From: Ignelater luminosus
Lineage: Eukaryota > Arthropoda > Insecta > Coleoptera > Elateridae
NCBI GenBank assembly: GCA_011009095.1
Contig: VTPC01008812.1
Location: 114,058 to 178,057, forward strand
DNA: 64,000 nt
Reading direction: 5' to 3'
Positions 47,595 to 59,036 of the stretch are shown here, piece after piece (the first letter of the stretch is position 1; each line of letters starts with the position of its first letter). Below the pieces are notes generated by a model. That model was given only the letters and a program-made list of their open reading frames with translations. It searched no databases and was not told the DNA's origin. The translations under genes and the position numbers were made by a program.

Positions 47595-50240
47595 ATGGCC
47601 GACATCGCTCCTAGTTTAATGTCGCTCGTCGTTCCGAGCTCTACGTCGCCGTCCGTGGTAGTTAGCTAATGTCAATCAACCATGCGGCGTCCAACAAATT
47701 CACCACCATGTACACGTTTCCGTGATGGACGTTGAAGACCCGTCGCAATTTATCGTCGACGCCGAGTTCCAATGTCAAATGCATATTAGATCATATTGTC
47801 GATAACTGGCTACACGATGAGGCTGCTAAATGGGCAAAAACCTTTCACTGGGAAAATTTAGAAATCTTCTCTTGACGCAATTCAATAGTACCGTGGTAAG
47901 GGTTTCTCTTACAAGAAAGCTATATTCAGCGCAGTGAATGTCTTCATTATGAAACATCAGCTGTTACAGAAAATTCAACTAAACGTAGAGGGAGCGTCTA
48001 TGGCCAAAATTTTCATCCCTCAGCTTAAGCGCGAGCTTTGACCGTTTTTGTCATCTGGCAAGCAACCAAACGCCAAGTGGTTGGTAGCAAGGGCAAGAAC
48101 GGTAGAGACACAACTTTAGTTTGACCCTTCCAAAGTGCCATTCGAATTCAATAATAGAGAAGAAGCGTGTCCTTGCCTTGGTCGACACCGGAGCCATCTG
48201 CAGCTTCATCCCTACCTGCAAGACTCCACCAAGATCTAAAATTATTTCTCGGAAATTTACTAGATCCAACTGCAAAAATCTCTGACGCAGTTTTCGGACG
48301 TTTCTAACGACAGTACGGCAGCAGCAACTACCACAACCATTCGACAAAGCATCCGGTTGACAGATGCCGTACTACTGCTCCGACGAGAAGACTAAATGCT
48401 ATCCAACGGGGCATCGAGCCGTCCACGTCGCCCTATACGTCACCAATCGTCATCATAACCAAGGAGAGAACAAATTTCGTATCGACCATTGCGTGCCAGC
48501 AGCCTAATGCCTGTCGAGAATTACGGACGCCCTTTGCAATTTGGAGAATGCAAAGGTACTCTTGGTACTTGATCTGAAGCCCCGATACCGGCAAATACCG
48601 GTCGAAGCCTCTCTACGTCAGTACGTATCTTTTGAAACACCCGACGCCGTCGTGTATCAATTCAAGATGATACCATTTAAATTGAAAGGAGCACCAAAGA
48701 TCATCAAGAAGTCCTAAATGGGTACATTCGAGAGATCGTGACAATCTACTTAGATGACATCATCAATTTCTTACAGGATTACGACAGCCATCTCTAGCAA
48801 AGCTTGAATACCTCGGCCATTAAATTTCTGACGAGCAGTTCACAGAACACTCATGTGCGCAAGATCACTAAAGCTGGCGTACTTATCACACGAAATCAGA
48901 GCTGCTGTCATTCATTGATTTATGAAATTGACTGTGAGATTGCATGCTAAGGTATGCAGACATTCTTGTCCCACTTACTGAACTTTTGGGTGGTAAACAA
49001 AGATGGAGTTGGACGCCTAAAGCCAACAGTGTCTTCGTAAGCATTAAAAAGGCGCTGTCGCGACCGCTTTTCTTAAGCCAACTACCTTCGTGTTTGCTAT
49101 TCTTGGTAAGCTCGGAAGCTGTGCTGTAAGAACTGGAAAGCAACGAGGAAAAACGAATTGTTGTGCACGTCAGCGTTTGCCTTACTGCCGCCGAGAAGAA
49201 ATATTCCAACTTACAGGTGTGCTTGGTCGCGTGATGAGCGATCAATAGGTATCGTCACTACCTGGAGCACCGGTCGTTTACATTACGGACAGACAATTGA
49301 GCCCTGACATGATTGAACAAATACCAAGCTGTAACGATGGTTACACCCCGGGACAAGAAACGAGCCCTGCCATGAATGACCGAACAGTTACCGGAGGGAG
49401 TCTTGCCAACCTATGTCGTGTGCAAACGAATTAAAAGAAGCTCAGCGGCGTCATCCTGGCCTCGCTTAGCTGGCAGCAAATCTCCAGCAAAAGACCAATC
49501 TTCAGCTCTGTGTGGCGGAAGAGGGTGGCAGTGTACAGGATCGACAGAGATGTTCAAAACAGAAATTCAAGAAAGAGTCATCTATGCATGTCACGACCAC
49601 GCAACCGACAGTCACGCTGGGGCCGAAATAATCATTCGAGTGGTCTGAAAACGCTACGTTTGGTTCAACGTGGTCAAGAACATCGAGCAATATGTACTCA
49701 GCTTTCTCGTTTTAGCTTGTATGAAGTCAGGTCAGTCAACTAATTCATACTCGTCGCCAGCGATCTATTCAGGAAGTGGGTAAAAGCTGTTGCTGCGCCT
49801 TTGGTCAATAGTAATCAGGTTGTAACGTTTCCTAGAAAATCAGCTGTTTTTAAGATTTGTCTTTGTACGATAGACAACGGGCCTTGACTTACTAGTGCCT
49901 GAAGGGCTGCGTGTTGTAATTGGAGTGTGTTTCACTGGACGACACTCATCTGTGAAAAGGCAGAACCAGAAAGTAAAGAAAGCATTGCAAGCTTATTTCA
50001 AACAGTGTCCACTACCGGATTGGGAGAACTATTTTCCGACATTGCTGTTTGTGTTTAGATCTCCCGAAAACGCCGCCACCGGGGCCATGCCTGTCATGGT
50101 CGCGTTGGGTCACGAACTCGCCAAACCCGGCGATCACAATTTGTTACGAGAAGCCTGAGTGCTGGGGAACTATGAAATCAACCGCGAAGGAACTACCGGA
50201 GGCGCTATAATTTCCTGTTGTCCGGAGAGTGTTCCGCCGT
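47595..50240 (+). pseudogene. Degenerate Ty3/gypsy element: gag to integrase
   Basis: All parts occur in canonical order with many stops and shifts. Gag: ATG at 47595 (MADIAPSLMSLVVPSS) and, near 47800-47850, WLHDEAAKWAKTF. Protease: LALVDTGAICSFI at 48172-48210, with the active-site Asp at 48183. RT: RGIEPSTSPYTSPIVIITKE (about 48405-48465), KVLLVLDLKPRYRQIPVEAS (about 48550-48615) and YLDDII at 48747-48764. RNase H: ELLGGKQRWSWTPKA near 48980-49025 and CLTAAEKKYSNLQ near 49180-49215. Integrase: a HAGAE motif near 49615, KRYVWFNVVKNIEQYV near 49650-49700, and a tail with LPDWENYFPTLLFVFRSPEN near 50016-50075. GC-richer than its flanks. No LTR pair was identified. Confidence 0.85.
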
Positions 50241-50479
50241 AGGCCAATGGTTAGGCTTTCAAATCTTCTTGGGAGGGCCCGTATATTAATCTACGGCTGG
50301 TGAGAGATCATTTCTATCTCACTATCTCATTAACAAGCAGTTATGTAACCAGGTTCACAGAATAACTAGCATAATAGAAAAATGGTTAGAAGAAACAGAG
50401 TCTGCTTAACAATCTTTCTAGGTGTAGCCCAAGCTTTTCAGGTTTGAACCACAAGCTGAGAAAGTTTTTGTCCGGATAT
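50241..50479. other. Short spacer
   Basis: No domain or repeat was recognised. Confidence 0.4.
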
Positions 50480-51060
50480 TTTTAAATTCTTGAGTTATAC
50501 ATTTCAGGTAAAAACTTCAGGATTAAAGAAGAAGAAGCCTATTCGGAACTAAAAGAAATAAGAGCGGGAGTACTACAAGGAAGTGTACTAGAACCGAATC
50601 TCTACTTGTGACATTCCCATGCTGGGAAATAATACTTGCTGACGCCACTGCTATACTAACAGTCCGAAAAAGCAATGAAGAAGCTGCAGGAAGACTACAC
50701 ACAGTAATTCAACATAAATAACAATAAAATTCTTTACTCAAACACAGAGAAATATAAATAAAATACAAAGGAATTTCACTTTAGCTCTACTAGCAGATAC
50801 TCAAACCGGTTTGAATCTAAGAAATCCAGCTCTGGGGATGTAGCAAACAGAGTAACATTAACGTAATACAAAGATTCCAGGGTGAAGTACTTAAAGGAAC
50901 ATCGTGGATGTACATCGCGACTTGGGAATGAAAACTGCAAACAGCGAAATAAAAAAGTTCTAAAGCCTCAATAAACACGTGAACGTTAAGGCGATCCAGC
51001 TCCTCGACAATATAGAATTAGTGCGAAAACTCAAAAAAAGTGCAGCCATTTAAATTAGTT
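50480..51060 (+). pseudogene. Jockey-like LINE RT C-terminal fragment
   Basis: NFRIKEEEAYSELKEIRAGV followed by LQGSVLEPNLY (50515-50605) matches the RT block with GVxQGSVLGP. A decayed YADD region follows near 50630-50690 (LADATAILTVRKSNEEAAGR). The thumb and tail region at 50850-51040 includes IQRFQGEVL, DLGMKTA and AIQLLDN. Frames shift repeatedly. It may be from the same family as the fragment at 29571-30140, as the two cover different parts of an RT. Confidence 0.65.
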
Positions 51061-53123
51061 GGATAAAAGCAGAATAAAGTGCTGTTGTGTAAAAAACTGA
51101 AGATTAGTAATTTAGAGTAGAATTAAATTACTTATTAGTCTGGATTGACTAAATTGTAATTGCAGGAACACTAATTAAAAGAAAAACAACAACAGCAACC
51201 TAGACAACAAGAAAAAACCTAATCGGTTTGAAGACTTTCAACAGAGGCTATGGTTATATGGATCTTGTTGTGATGTTTAAACATTTCCGTGCTTGTACAC
51301 TACTTACTGTACTTCTTACAGGTAGTGGTGGTTTTTCTAGCAGATTTGGCAACTCTTCTTGGAGTAATTATCTATATGAAGTTCCATCTCATCGGTGTGG
51401 ACCAATTAAAAAGTCAGAAACGCACGTAGACTTCCATTATTTCATTGTTATAAAATTATCTTAAGAGAAATCGGCTTCGTCCGTAAAAGATATTATTGAC
51501 AACTTCATTTGAAGTAATTATCTACAAGAGACAAGGCAAAGTGGAAAATCCTTTGATGAAAGTTCCTGTATCTACTTACCGAATTTAAAGTAAATGTAAC
51601 TAAAGATCGTATAAAATTTTCTAAACAACTTAATGGCTAACATTAACCTTTTCAGTAATTTTTCATGTGCTTTGATTTAGTACCCTGTCTTCTAACTACC
51701 TGTTTTACTGTAAGTCTCCAATGAATACAAATAGAAATTTGCGAATGAGAAATTTACTTTATAAAACTCATGTTTTTCTATTTTATTGTTTAATTCGATA
51801 TTCTTCTGATTAAATTATTTTAAGATTTATCTTACTGTAGTAGGTATTTTGTAAGAAAACATAAAACAGAAACGACAAGAGAAAATCAAAAGCTGACAAT
51901 TTCTAACCACAAAAAGATCAAGAAAATAAAATATTGAATGTTGAAATGCTTCTTATTTCAAATTAATTTTTACAGGAGGTTTAGCTAAAATGGTGTTTCC
52001 CCTAAATTAAGCTCGGTTTACGTAAATAATTAACAAATTAATTATACTCCTCTCTAATTTTCTTCCTACATTTTAGTTCATACTTCTCCCAATTTTTATC
52101 AGAGTAAAGAAACCTGGCGTTATCTGCAGTTTATTTCTCAAAGTTTGAAAAGGATTAAAGTCCGCACATAATAATTTGTCTTTAAGATTAATCCGAGATG
52201 TGAAATTTAATCCTGCACTTTGTTAGAATTTACACTGCTTCTAACACTTCTTTTTAATTTTGATGACATTTCTGTCAAGATTAATAATGTACTTCTTAAA
52301 CCAGTGATTTTTCACTTATTATATTTCTTGTTAGGTATTTGCGGCAATAAAATTGAAAGACGTTGACAATTTAAGTTTCACTTAAGTGGTAAATATTAAA
52401 GAATATACGGTACGTACAAAATAAGTAAGACTGGTCAGGATTATTTCAATCAAAATATTAAAAAGAAATTTTTCAAACAACTCAGTTTATATATGTACTA
52501 TAAACTGTAAAGTGAGACATAACCCTGATCTGTATCTCACTGGTTTTTGAAAAAACGACGGTTAACTATTTTAGAACACACCGAATTTTAAGAAAAATTA
52601 TTAAAATTAATAATTAAAAGCTTTTGAATAGAAAGAAATTTCTTTGTAAAGTGTTAATTCATAGCTATGCTATAAGAGATCAAGAAAGAATTTAATTCCT
52701 AACTGTATTGATTTGACGTGAAATGAATAATCAAAAATGAAAAAGAACAATTATCATTAAGCTAGGCAACACACATAACACTCCATGGCACCTACATTTT
52801 TGAAAAGGTAAATGGAAAGCTAAGTAAAATCAAGTATTCGTTCTCTGGAAATAAGCAAAACTAAAACTATGCTAGTGTTAATTACACAACACATATTACA
52901 TTTCACTTGAACTTTATCGTTGATTGGCATATTCAATCAACGACTTTATTAAGCAACACGGGGCAACGCGTATTACTTTAGCATGAACAAGTACTATGCT
53001 TTTCAAAACAAAAACAAAGAAAAAACAGGAAGCATGTTCGAGCATTTATTGAACAACACAAATTAAATGTTAATGTACGCCATTCGCTTCGAAAGAACGC
53101 TGATACACCACAGATTATAAACT
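51061..53123. other. AT-rich DNA, largely unrecognised
   Basis: Apart from the minus-strand transposase-like scrap at 51228-51440, no genes or repeats were seen. Base composition is uniformly AT-rich. Confidence 0.5.
51228..51440 (-). pseudogene. Possible IS630/Tc1-type transposase scrap
   Basis: The minus strand contains LIGPHR, then, after stops, LQEELPNLLEKPPLPVRS. This resembles the short stretch before the second catalytic Asp in arthropod IS630/Tc1-like transposases, where an ELP-LLE--PL--R pattern is common. No catalytic residues remain. The plus-strand 78-codon frame with a signal-peptide look is then antisense and probably not real. Confidence 0.3.
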
Positions 53124-53850
53124 GTGTCCTTTTATTTACCCTTCACTCAGATTAATAGGATAACAGTTAAAATTAGAAAAGTACATTTATATTACACAAT
53201 AGAGACATCACAACGATCGAATGTACAAAGACCAGTTCAAAAAACTCAGTCGAATCAACCAAGAAATTTCGTAAGTGAAGAGCTTCATTACCAGGAAGAC
53301 TTCGAGGAAGTGGCAAAAGAACATTATGAAAACGGCGACAACCAAGAATTCGTACAAGATCATTTAGAAACCGAAGAAACCGATGAATATAAAAATGAAC
53401 AACAAAAGGTTTCTATAATTACGAATCCCAACAAATGTACTTAGCCAATGAAAGTTTTCAACCATCCAAAAATCAGCTTGAAGACGACCCCCAGCTTGTA
53501 TTAATAAATACTCAGAAATCATCAAATTTACCCTGCATTCATATACCACAAATGAAAGGAAATTCTTTAATTGATACTGAAGCTTCCAAAAGTCTCGTTA
53601 AACTAGAAATATAAAAATATTTTCCGGAACTAATTGACAAAGAACATTCCCAAATTTAAACCGCTCATCAAATCTCATCGAACAACGAAGTCGGTGCCTA
53701 TTAAGCTACTCAATATATTTAAAACCGACGAAAATTTGAAAAAGTTTGGTTATATTTGAGATCAAAGTTTTATTTATTCAACTTTGATCTCTAATATAAC
53801 CAAACTTCCATTGTATTCCATCGAAGACACCACCAAAAATTTAAATTATC
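53124..53850 (+). pseudogene. Errantivirus-type gypsy gag end and protease remnant
   Basis: The frame at 53124-53444 is Glu/Gln/Asn-rich (EELHYQEDFEEVAKEHYENG), like the C-terminal part of gag in 17.6/gypsy-type elements. After a frame change, 53445-53680 gives LPCIHIPQMKGNSLIDTEAS, then KYFPELIDKEHSQ and HQISSNNEVGAY. The protease motif is normally Asp-Thr-Gly-Ala; here Gly reads Glu, destroying the active site. A foldback hairpin interrupts the downstream part. RT and integrase are missing. Confidence 0.7.
53742..53807. repeat. 28-bp inverted repeat hairpin
   Basis: The left arm 53742-53769 (AAGTTTGGTTATATTTGAGA...) and right arm 53780-53807 are reverse complements with one mismatch, separated by a 10-bp AT loop. 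It lies inside the errantivirus-type remnant, whose sequence on either side continues the same element. Confidence 0.9.
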
Positions 53851-53972
53851 ACATCGCAGCTGAACCTATGTAGAACTGAAAAGATAACCAAGATTCTAGC
53901 AAACAAGATTGAAATGAGATCACCCGAAAACGAGACGCTGAATGATCGATTGAGAAAGATCACAAAAACCTC

Positions 53973-56470
53973 ATGGCAAAAAAACTAGCAAAATATGAGA
54001 ACAAGATTCTGCATGTTATTGGTAAATCAGGCAATGATAAAAGCAAACGAGTAAGCAGAAAAGATAAAGAAATAAACTTGGGTACGTGGAATGTAAGGAA
54101 AACATGTGCAGAAGGGGGGATAAGAGAATTAGTGAGTGAAATCAAGAGATTGGCGTCGCAGCAATATACGAGTCAAAGCAATTAGAAAGCGAGATAATAG
54201 AAGGATTAGACATAATCTTTTTTAAGAGTGGAGGTGTAGAGTTAATTGTACTAAAACAGTTTAAGAATGAAGTCATTGACTTCAATCCAATTTCAAAGAG
54301 AATGTGTAGCATAAGACTGAGGGGTTACAAACGACATACCAGTATCATAAACATTATGTCCCATCGGAGGAGAAGGATGAGAAAGAAAAAGACGCACATT
54401 ACGAGGAGTTGACGAAAGAGTATGATAAACTACCTAAAAGAGACATCAACATAGTAATGGAAGATTTTAATGCTAAAGTAGGAAAAGAAGATTTTATGTA
54501 TCGAGTCATAGCAGGAACAAACAGAAAACGCGATATAACTTATGAAAATAGTACAAAACTGAAAGGGTTTGCTCTGGAGAAAAACTTGGTCATACGAAGT
54601 ACGCAACTACAGAAAAAAGAAATATATAAAGAGACTACGACAGATCGACCATGCACTCATACAGAGGAAGTTTACGAACAACATTACTAAGGTGTGCAGT
54701 AAAAGAGGCACAGACTGCAACTCTGATCATTTCCTAGTGACAATAGCATATCGTCATATAGTAAAAGAAAATAAGTAAAAGACAGGCCGCAATAAAATTA
54801 AAACAAAATACAAAGCAGATAAGCTCGAGATAGAAGAGATAAAAAAAATGCGAAGAGCAAATCAACAATACGTTAAAAAAGTATGAACAAAGACACAAGT
54901 AGAACAAGAATGGAATTTGATTAAAACAACGATAGAGATAGCAAGCTAGAAAATGATCCAAACAAACGGAAATAAAGGATTGGTTCGATGACTAATACCA
55001 AGTTCTGGCGGAAAAGAAGAAAATTATAAGACAACAACTGCTATCTGATAAGAACGAAAACAAAATGCAAGAGTTGAGGAGAATACGAGAGAAACTTAAG
55101 AGTATACAAGGAAAAAGAGGCAACACAATAAGAGAAAACTAAAAGAGGTAGAGAAAAAGTTCCAAAATAAAGAAGTAAGGTCTTTTTACCAGAAGGTTAA
55201 AAAGATGGATAAAGGTTACCAAGCTCACAGCAGTTACTTAAAATCCAAGAAAGGAAATCTGATGAGTAAACCCAGTACAATAATGATAGAATGAAAAAGG
55301 CACTTTGAAGAATTATTGAATGGAGAAGACAGGGGTGAGGCAGAAACCAACTCGACAATCAGAGAAGACGAACTAGTTGTAAACCTGCCCACCGAGGAGA
55401 AGGTGACAGCTAGCATTCAAAAAATAAAAAATAATAGAAGCCCGGGAATAAATGAGATTGAGATTTATGCGGAAATAATCAAAGTAGGAGATGGCAAAAG
55501 ATTGCACCAAGGCTCGCATATACCCATTGCATAAGAAGGGAGATAGATAAAATGAACGTGTGAAAAGTCTTGCAGGAATACCAAGCTGGATTTAAGTGTA
55601 ATAGATCTACAGCTAATCAAATTTTCTCACTAAAAAGAGTTCAAACCACGTGCTACAAAAATAAAGTCACCTTATTGTACTAATTATAGATTTCAGTCAC
55701 TTATATGACAGAGTTGACAGAGTTGACAGAGAAAAGATGTACCAAGCGATAGAGCAATTGGGAGTGCCGAAAAAGCCGATCAAGTTGATAATAATGACCC
55801 TAATTAACTCGACATATAAAATTTCGTGGCAGGGCCAAAGATCTGAGGAATTTCTAATGAGAAATGGACTAAGACCGGGGGACCCAATATCCACAATATT
55901 GTTTAACCTGGTACTGGAAATGATGGTTAGGAACAGCGGACTCAAATCAGATGAAACAATCTTTAAAAATGAGCACTACTGTATAGCACACGTAGATACC
56001 CTGACGATATAAGCTAAGACCAAAAAGAAGCTGAAGAGGGTGATAGGGAGTATTGACGAAGAGGTGAAAAAGTACGGTTTAGAGATAAACTCGAATAAAA
56101 CTAAGTATATGGTCATGAAAGCAGCAGAAACAAACAAAACAAGCTGAGGGTGAAAATAGCTGATGGCAAAGAATACAAATTTGAAAGGATGGATAAGTTT
56201 ATATACCTGGTGGTAATGATTGAAGACAAAGGAAAAATATGAGCTAGAAGCAAGGATAGCGAAAGGAAATAAAACGTTAGGTAGCTTAGGACCTCAACTG
56301 AAGTCAAAGTATTTACGTATCTAGGAAATGCAAACTTTGAGTTTATAAAACGGTGAGTAGGCCCACGGTAAACCATAAAAGTTCTAACTTCTGTTTCTCT
56401 CAATTCATTTTATGATAAAGATGATTTGATAAGGGAAGGAGGCAACTTGAGACACGCATAAATTCATTAT
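53973..56470 (+). pseudogene. RTE-like LINE, endonuclease and RT, broken
   Basis: The endonuclease start NLGTWNVRKTCAEGGIRELV lies at about 54076-54135, and its end RGTDCNSDHFLVTIAYRHIV near 54705-54765 carries the SDH catalytic motif. RT: VTASIQKIKNNRSPGINEIE (about 55402-55461), YQAGFKCNRSTANQIFSL (about 55578-55631), YQAIEQLGVPKKPIKLIIMT (about 55740-55800), NGLRPGDPISTILFNLVLEM (about 55863-55922). The YADD site region is changed to AHVDTLTI near 55985-56010, so the catalytic palm is lost. A thumb block KKYGLEINSNKTKYMV follows (56070-56115). Traces of the C-terminal region run up to the mariner. Multiple stops and shifts. Confidence 0.8.
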
Positions 56471-56655
56471 AATCATACGAGGGTGGTCTGAAAAGTTTCC
56501 GACCTCAACGTGAAGATGGCAGCACTCGTAAATAAAAGCTACTGAATTTCGTTGTTCATCTGTTGACAGTTACTCACCAAAGTGTCAGCCATTTTGGACG
56601 CGTAGTTTTTATGTAACAGTCGTTTGAGTGAGTTGATGTGAGTTTTGTTGTGAAA

Positions 56656-57705
56656 ATGGACAAAATAGAGTATCGAGCTGTCATTAAATATTTGTTTTTG
56701 AAAGGCAACACGCCTTCGCAAATAAAAGATGAGTTGGATTCTGTGTATGGGGACTCTGCACCATCATTTACCACAGTGAAATTTTGGGCTGCTGAATTTA
56801 AACGTGGCCGTAAGAGCTTGGGAGACGATGAACGTTCGGGACGTCCAAAAACTGCAACTACCGACGAAAACATCGCCAAAGTTCACCAAATGGTGCTAGA
56901 CGACCGCCGAATTAAAGTGAGAGAGATAGCAGAGGTTATGAACATGTCAAAAGAACGTGTTTGTCACATATTAAATCAACATTTAGGCATGAGAAAGCTG
57001 TCCGCACGTTGAGTGCCGCGTTTGCTCACGTTAGACCAAAAACGTGTTCGAATGAATATTTCCAACGTTCTTTTGGAGCAGTTTAGGCGAAATAAATCCG
57101 AGTTTTGGCGCCGATTAATTACTGTAGATGAAACTTGGATACACCATTATACGCCCGAAACAAAAATACAGTCCAAACAGTGGACTGCAAAGGGGGAACC
57201 GGCTCCAAAAAAAGCAAAAACTGTTTTTTCGGCTGGGAAAGTGATGGCGACTGTTTTTTGGGATAGTCATGGAGTTATTTTAATCGATTATCTTCAAAAA
57301 GGAAAAACCATTACAGGAGCATACTATCCATCATTACTTGACAAGCTGAAGGCAGAACTTGCGAAAAAACGGCCACATTTGCAGAAAAAGAAAAACCTGT
57401 TTCACCAAGACAACGCATCGTCTCACACCTCAGCGGTTGCCATGGCGAAAATCCACGAATTAAGGTTTGAAATGCTTGACCATCCGCCTTACTCACCAGA
57501 TCTAGCCCCAAGCAACTTCTTTTTGTTCCCTCATCTAAAAATTGCGCTCGGAGGACAAAGATTTTCGTCAAATGAAGAGGCAATCACCTTCGTGAACAAT
57601 TATTTTGCAGAGAAAAATGCCGAGTACTATTTGGACGGGTTACAGAGATGGGAGCATCGCTGGGAGAAGTGTGTAGAGTTACAAGGAGACTATGTTGAAA
57701 AATAA
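56656..57705 (+). pseudogene. Mariner transposase with a single premature stop
   Basis: One reading frame of 350 codons from ATG 56656 (MDKIEYRAVIKY) to the TAA at 57703-57705, broken only by TGA at 57010-57012, where the sister element at 22316 has Trp in a WVPRL motif. N-terminal helix-turn-helix regions end with RSGRPKTATTDE. Catalytic motifs VTVDE-like (ITVDETWIHHY), HQDNASSH and SNFFLF follow. The third site reads Asn where the mariner DD34D Asp is expected, so a second inactivating change is likely. PPYSPDLAP is kept. An A-rich 3' region precedes the right terminus. Confidence 0.9.
57010..57012 (+). other. Premature TGA in second mariner
   Basis: In frame within the linker before VPRLLTL. 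The homologous codon in the intact copy is TGG, so a single G-to-A change explains it. Confidence 0.9.
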
Positions 57706-57779
57706 AAAAAAATTTTCAGAAAAAATGTCTTGTATCTTTGTTAGGTCGGAAACTTTTCAGACCACCCTCGTAAATATCC

Positions 57780-58150
57780 AGTACTAGTACCTTGGGGTCA
57801 CCGTGTTACTACTTTAATTACCTATCACGAATACATTAGGCCCACAAAGTACTTTAGCCGCCATCAAATAAGATTTCCGGCCTTAATCAGTAGAACAACA
57901 TGTGGGCGGCTTGCTAAGGTTAGGGGTTGAGCCAGCACGCTCATTCTTACATAACGGGGTTGATTACGCAGGTATTATATTCGTAAAAGATAGTCAGGGT
58001 CGTAGAAGTAAAAGAATTAAGGCTTGTGTACATTGTCTTATTTTGTCTAGCACGAGGCAAGGTATCTCGCATATTTTCAGACATAGCCTGCGAGTCCTGT
58101 AAAGGGACTTCTCTGTCGTGGTACGCAGAAAATTTTTTCTGCAACTGCAT
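57780..58150 (+). pseudogene. BEL/Pao integrase fragment
   Basis: HRVTTLITYHEYIRPTKYFS (about 57798-57857) matches the zinc-binding HE-x-R region. The open frame at 57902-58102 gives MGGLLRLGVEPARSFLHNGV, then DYAGIIFVKDSQGRRSKRIK, the characteristic start of the BEL/Pao integrase core with the first catalytic Asp. The frame then degrades near 58110 in the region before the second Asp. It starts 8 bp after the mariner terminus, so the mariner may sit at a junction between the RTE LINE and this element. Confidence 0.7.
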
Positions 58151-59036
58151 AATAAAAAAAATAAGGGTCTAAAATAGAAAAATTTAAAAAAACAAAATTT
58201 GATGGAACTTCATAACTATTGCCTCAGTTTTGTATTTTGTTCTTGCTTCCCTGATGTTTCTGAGTCAGGGAAGTTGTCACTACAGTAGGAGTTCCAAAAA
58301 AAAGCAATTTAAATATTGGTGCTACGGTCATCATTAAAGAAAACAACGTTTCACCCTTATGCTGGAATCTTGGGAGTATAATCGAGCTATATCCAAGACA
58401 AAATGATATGACGTGAGCGGTGTTAACAAAACGCTGCATAACTAAACGAGTGTACATTAATTACATTAATGCTAGATTTATTTTGCTTGAATAATTTATA
58501 ATCTGTTTCTTTATAGTCTTTTTTGTAGCTGTTAAAATTATAAGCGTGAATGCAATGGTAGATTTATAGTTAAACTGTCTTTTAAAGAAGATGCTAAATT
58601 ACTAGGTTATTCCAAAGACCAAGCTCTCAAACTTTTCCATTTGTTAGAATACATATTCTCAATAGATCTTGAATCATATTAAGAGTATAGAAATTTCATG
58701 AACAAATACAAAAACTTAGGTCACTTGGAAAACGTAAGATTATATTTCATAAGTTGATAAACATTGAGGTGCTCCAAATTTGAGAACCGCCGAGTTTGCG
58801 TCTTTTGCAATTTTCCAAACTGCAAGCGGCAGAAGTGATAACGCGGACAATAGTTGGCAAGATTATTTAATAATAAAAAATTATTTATATCATTCCTTTG
58901 AAAAATCGTTTTTATCTTCTCGCATTTGCATTTATCCATAAACATCAATAAACATGTACTGTGCAATAAAAATCAAATTATTTCCTGGTGTTTTCCTTTA
59001 TAGAAAACTTTGGTTACAAGGTGGCTCTGCTTTTGG
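58151..59036. other. AT-rich DNA, no gene recognised
   Basis: No domain, repeat or termini seen. Confidence 0.5.

Larger units (their letters stand above)
56476..57772 (+). mobile_element. Second mariner element, one nonsense mutation
   Basis: Inverted termini 56476-56505 and 57743-57772 are identical over 30 bp including the terminal TA. The outer word is CGAGGGTGGTCTGAAAAG. It shares the CGAGGG-GGT start with the element at 22316 but differs further in. It inserted at the end of the RTE-like LINE remnant. Confidence 0.93.

Noticed and set aside
50220..50290. Second SINE or tRNA-like head (box A-like word TAGGCCAATGG)
   Set aside because: No box B at the right spacing and no A-rich tail.
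51228..51464. 78-codon frame with a signal-peptide-like start, possible secreted protein
   Set aside because: The opposite strand shows a transposase-like motif pattern, the frame is short, and no splice or promoter evidence supports it.
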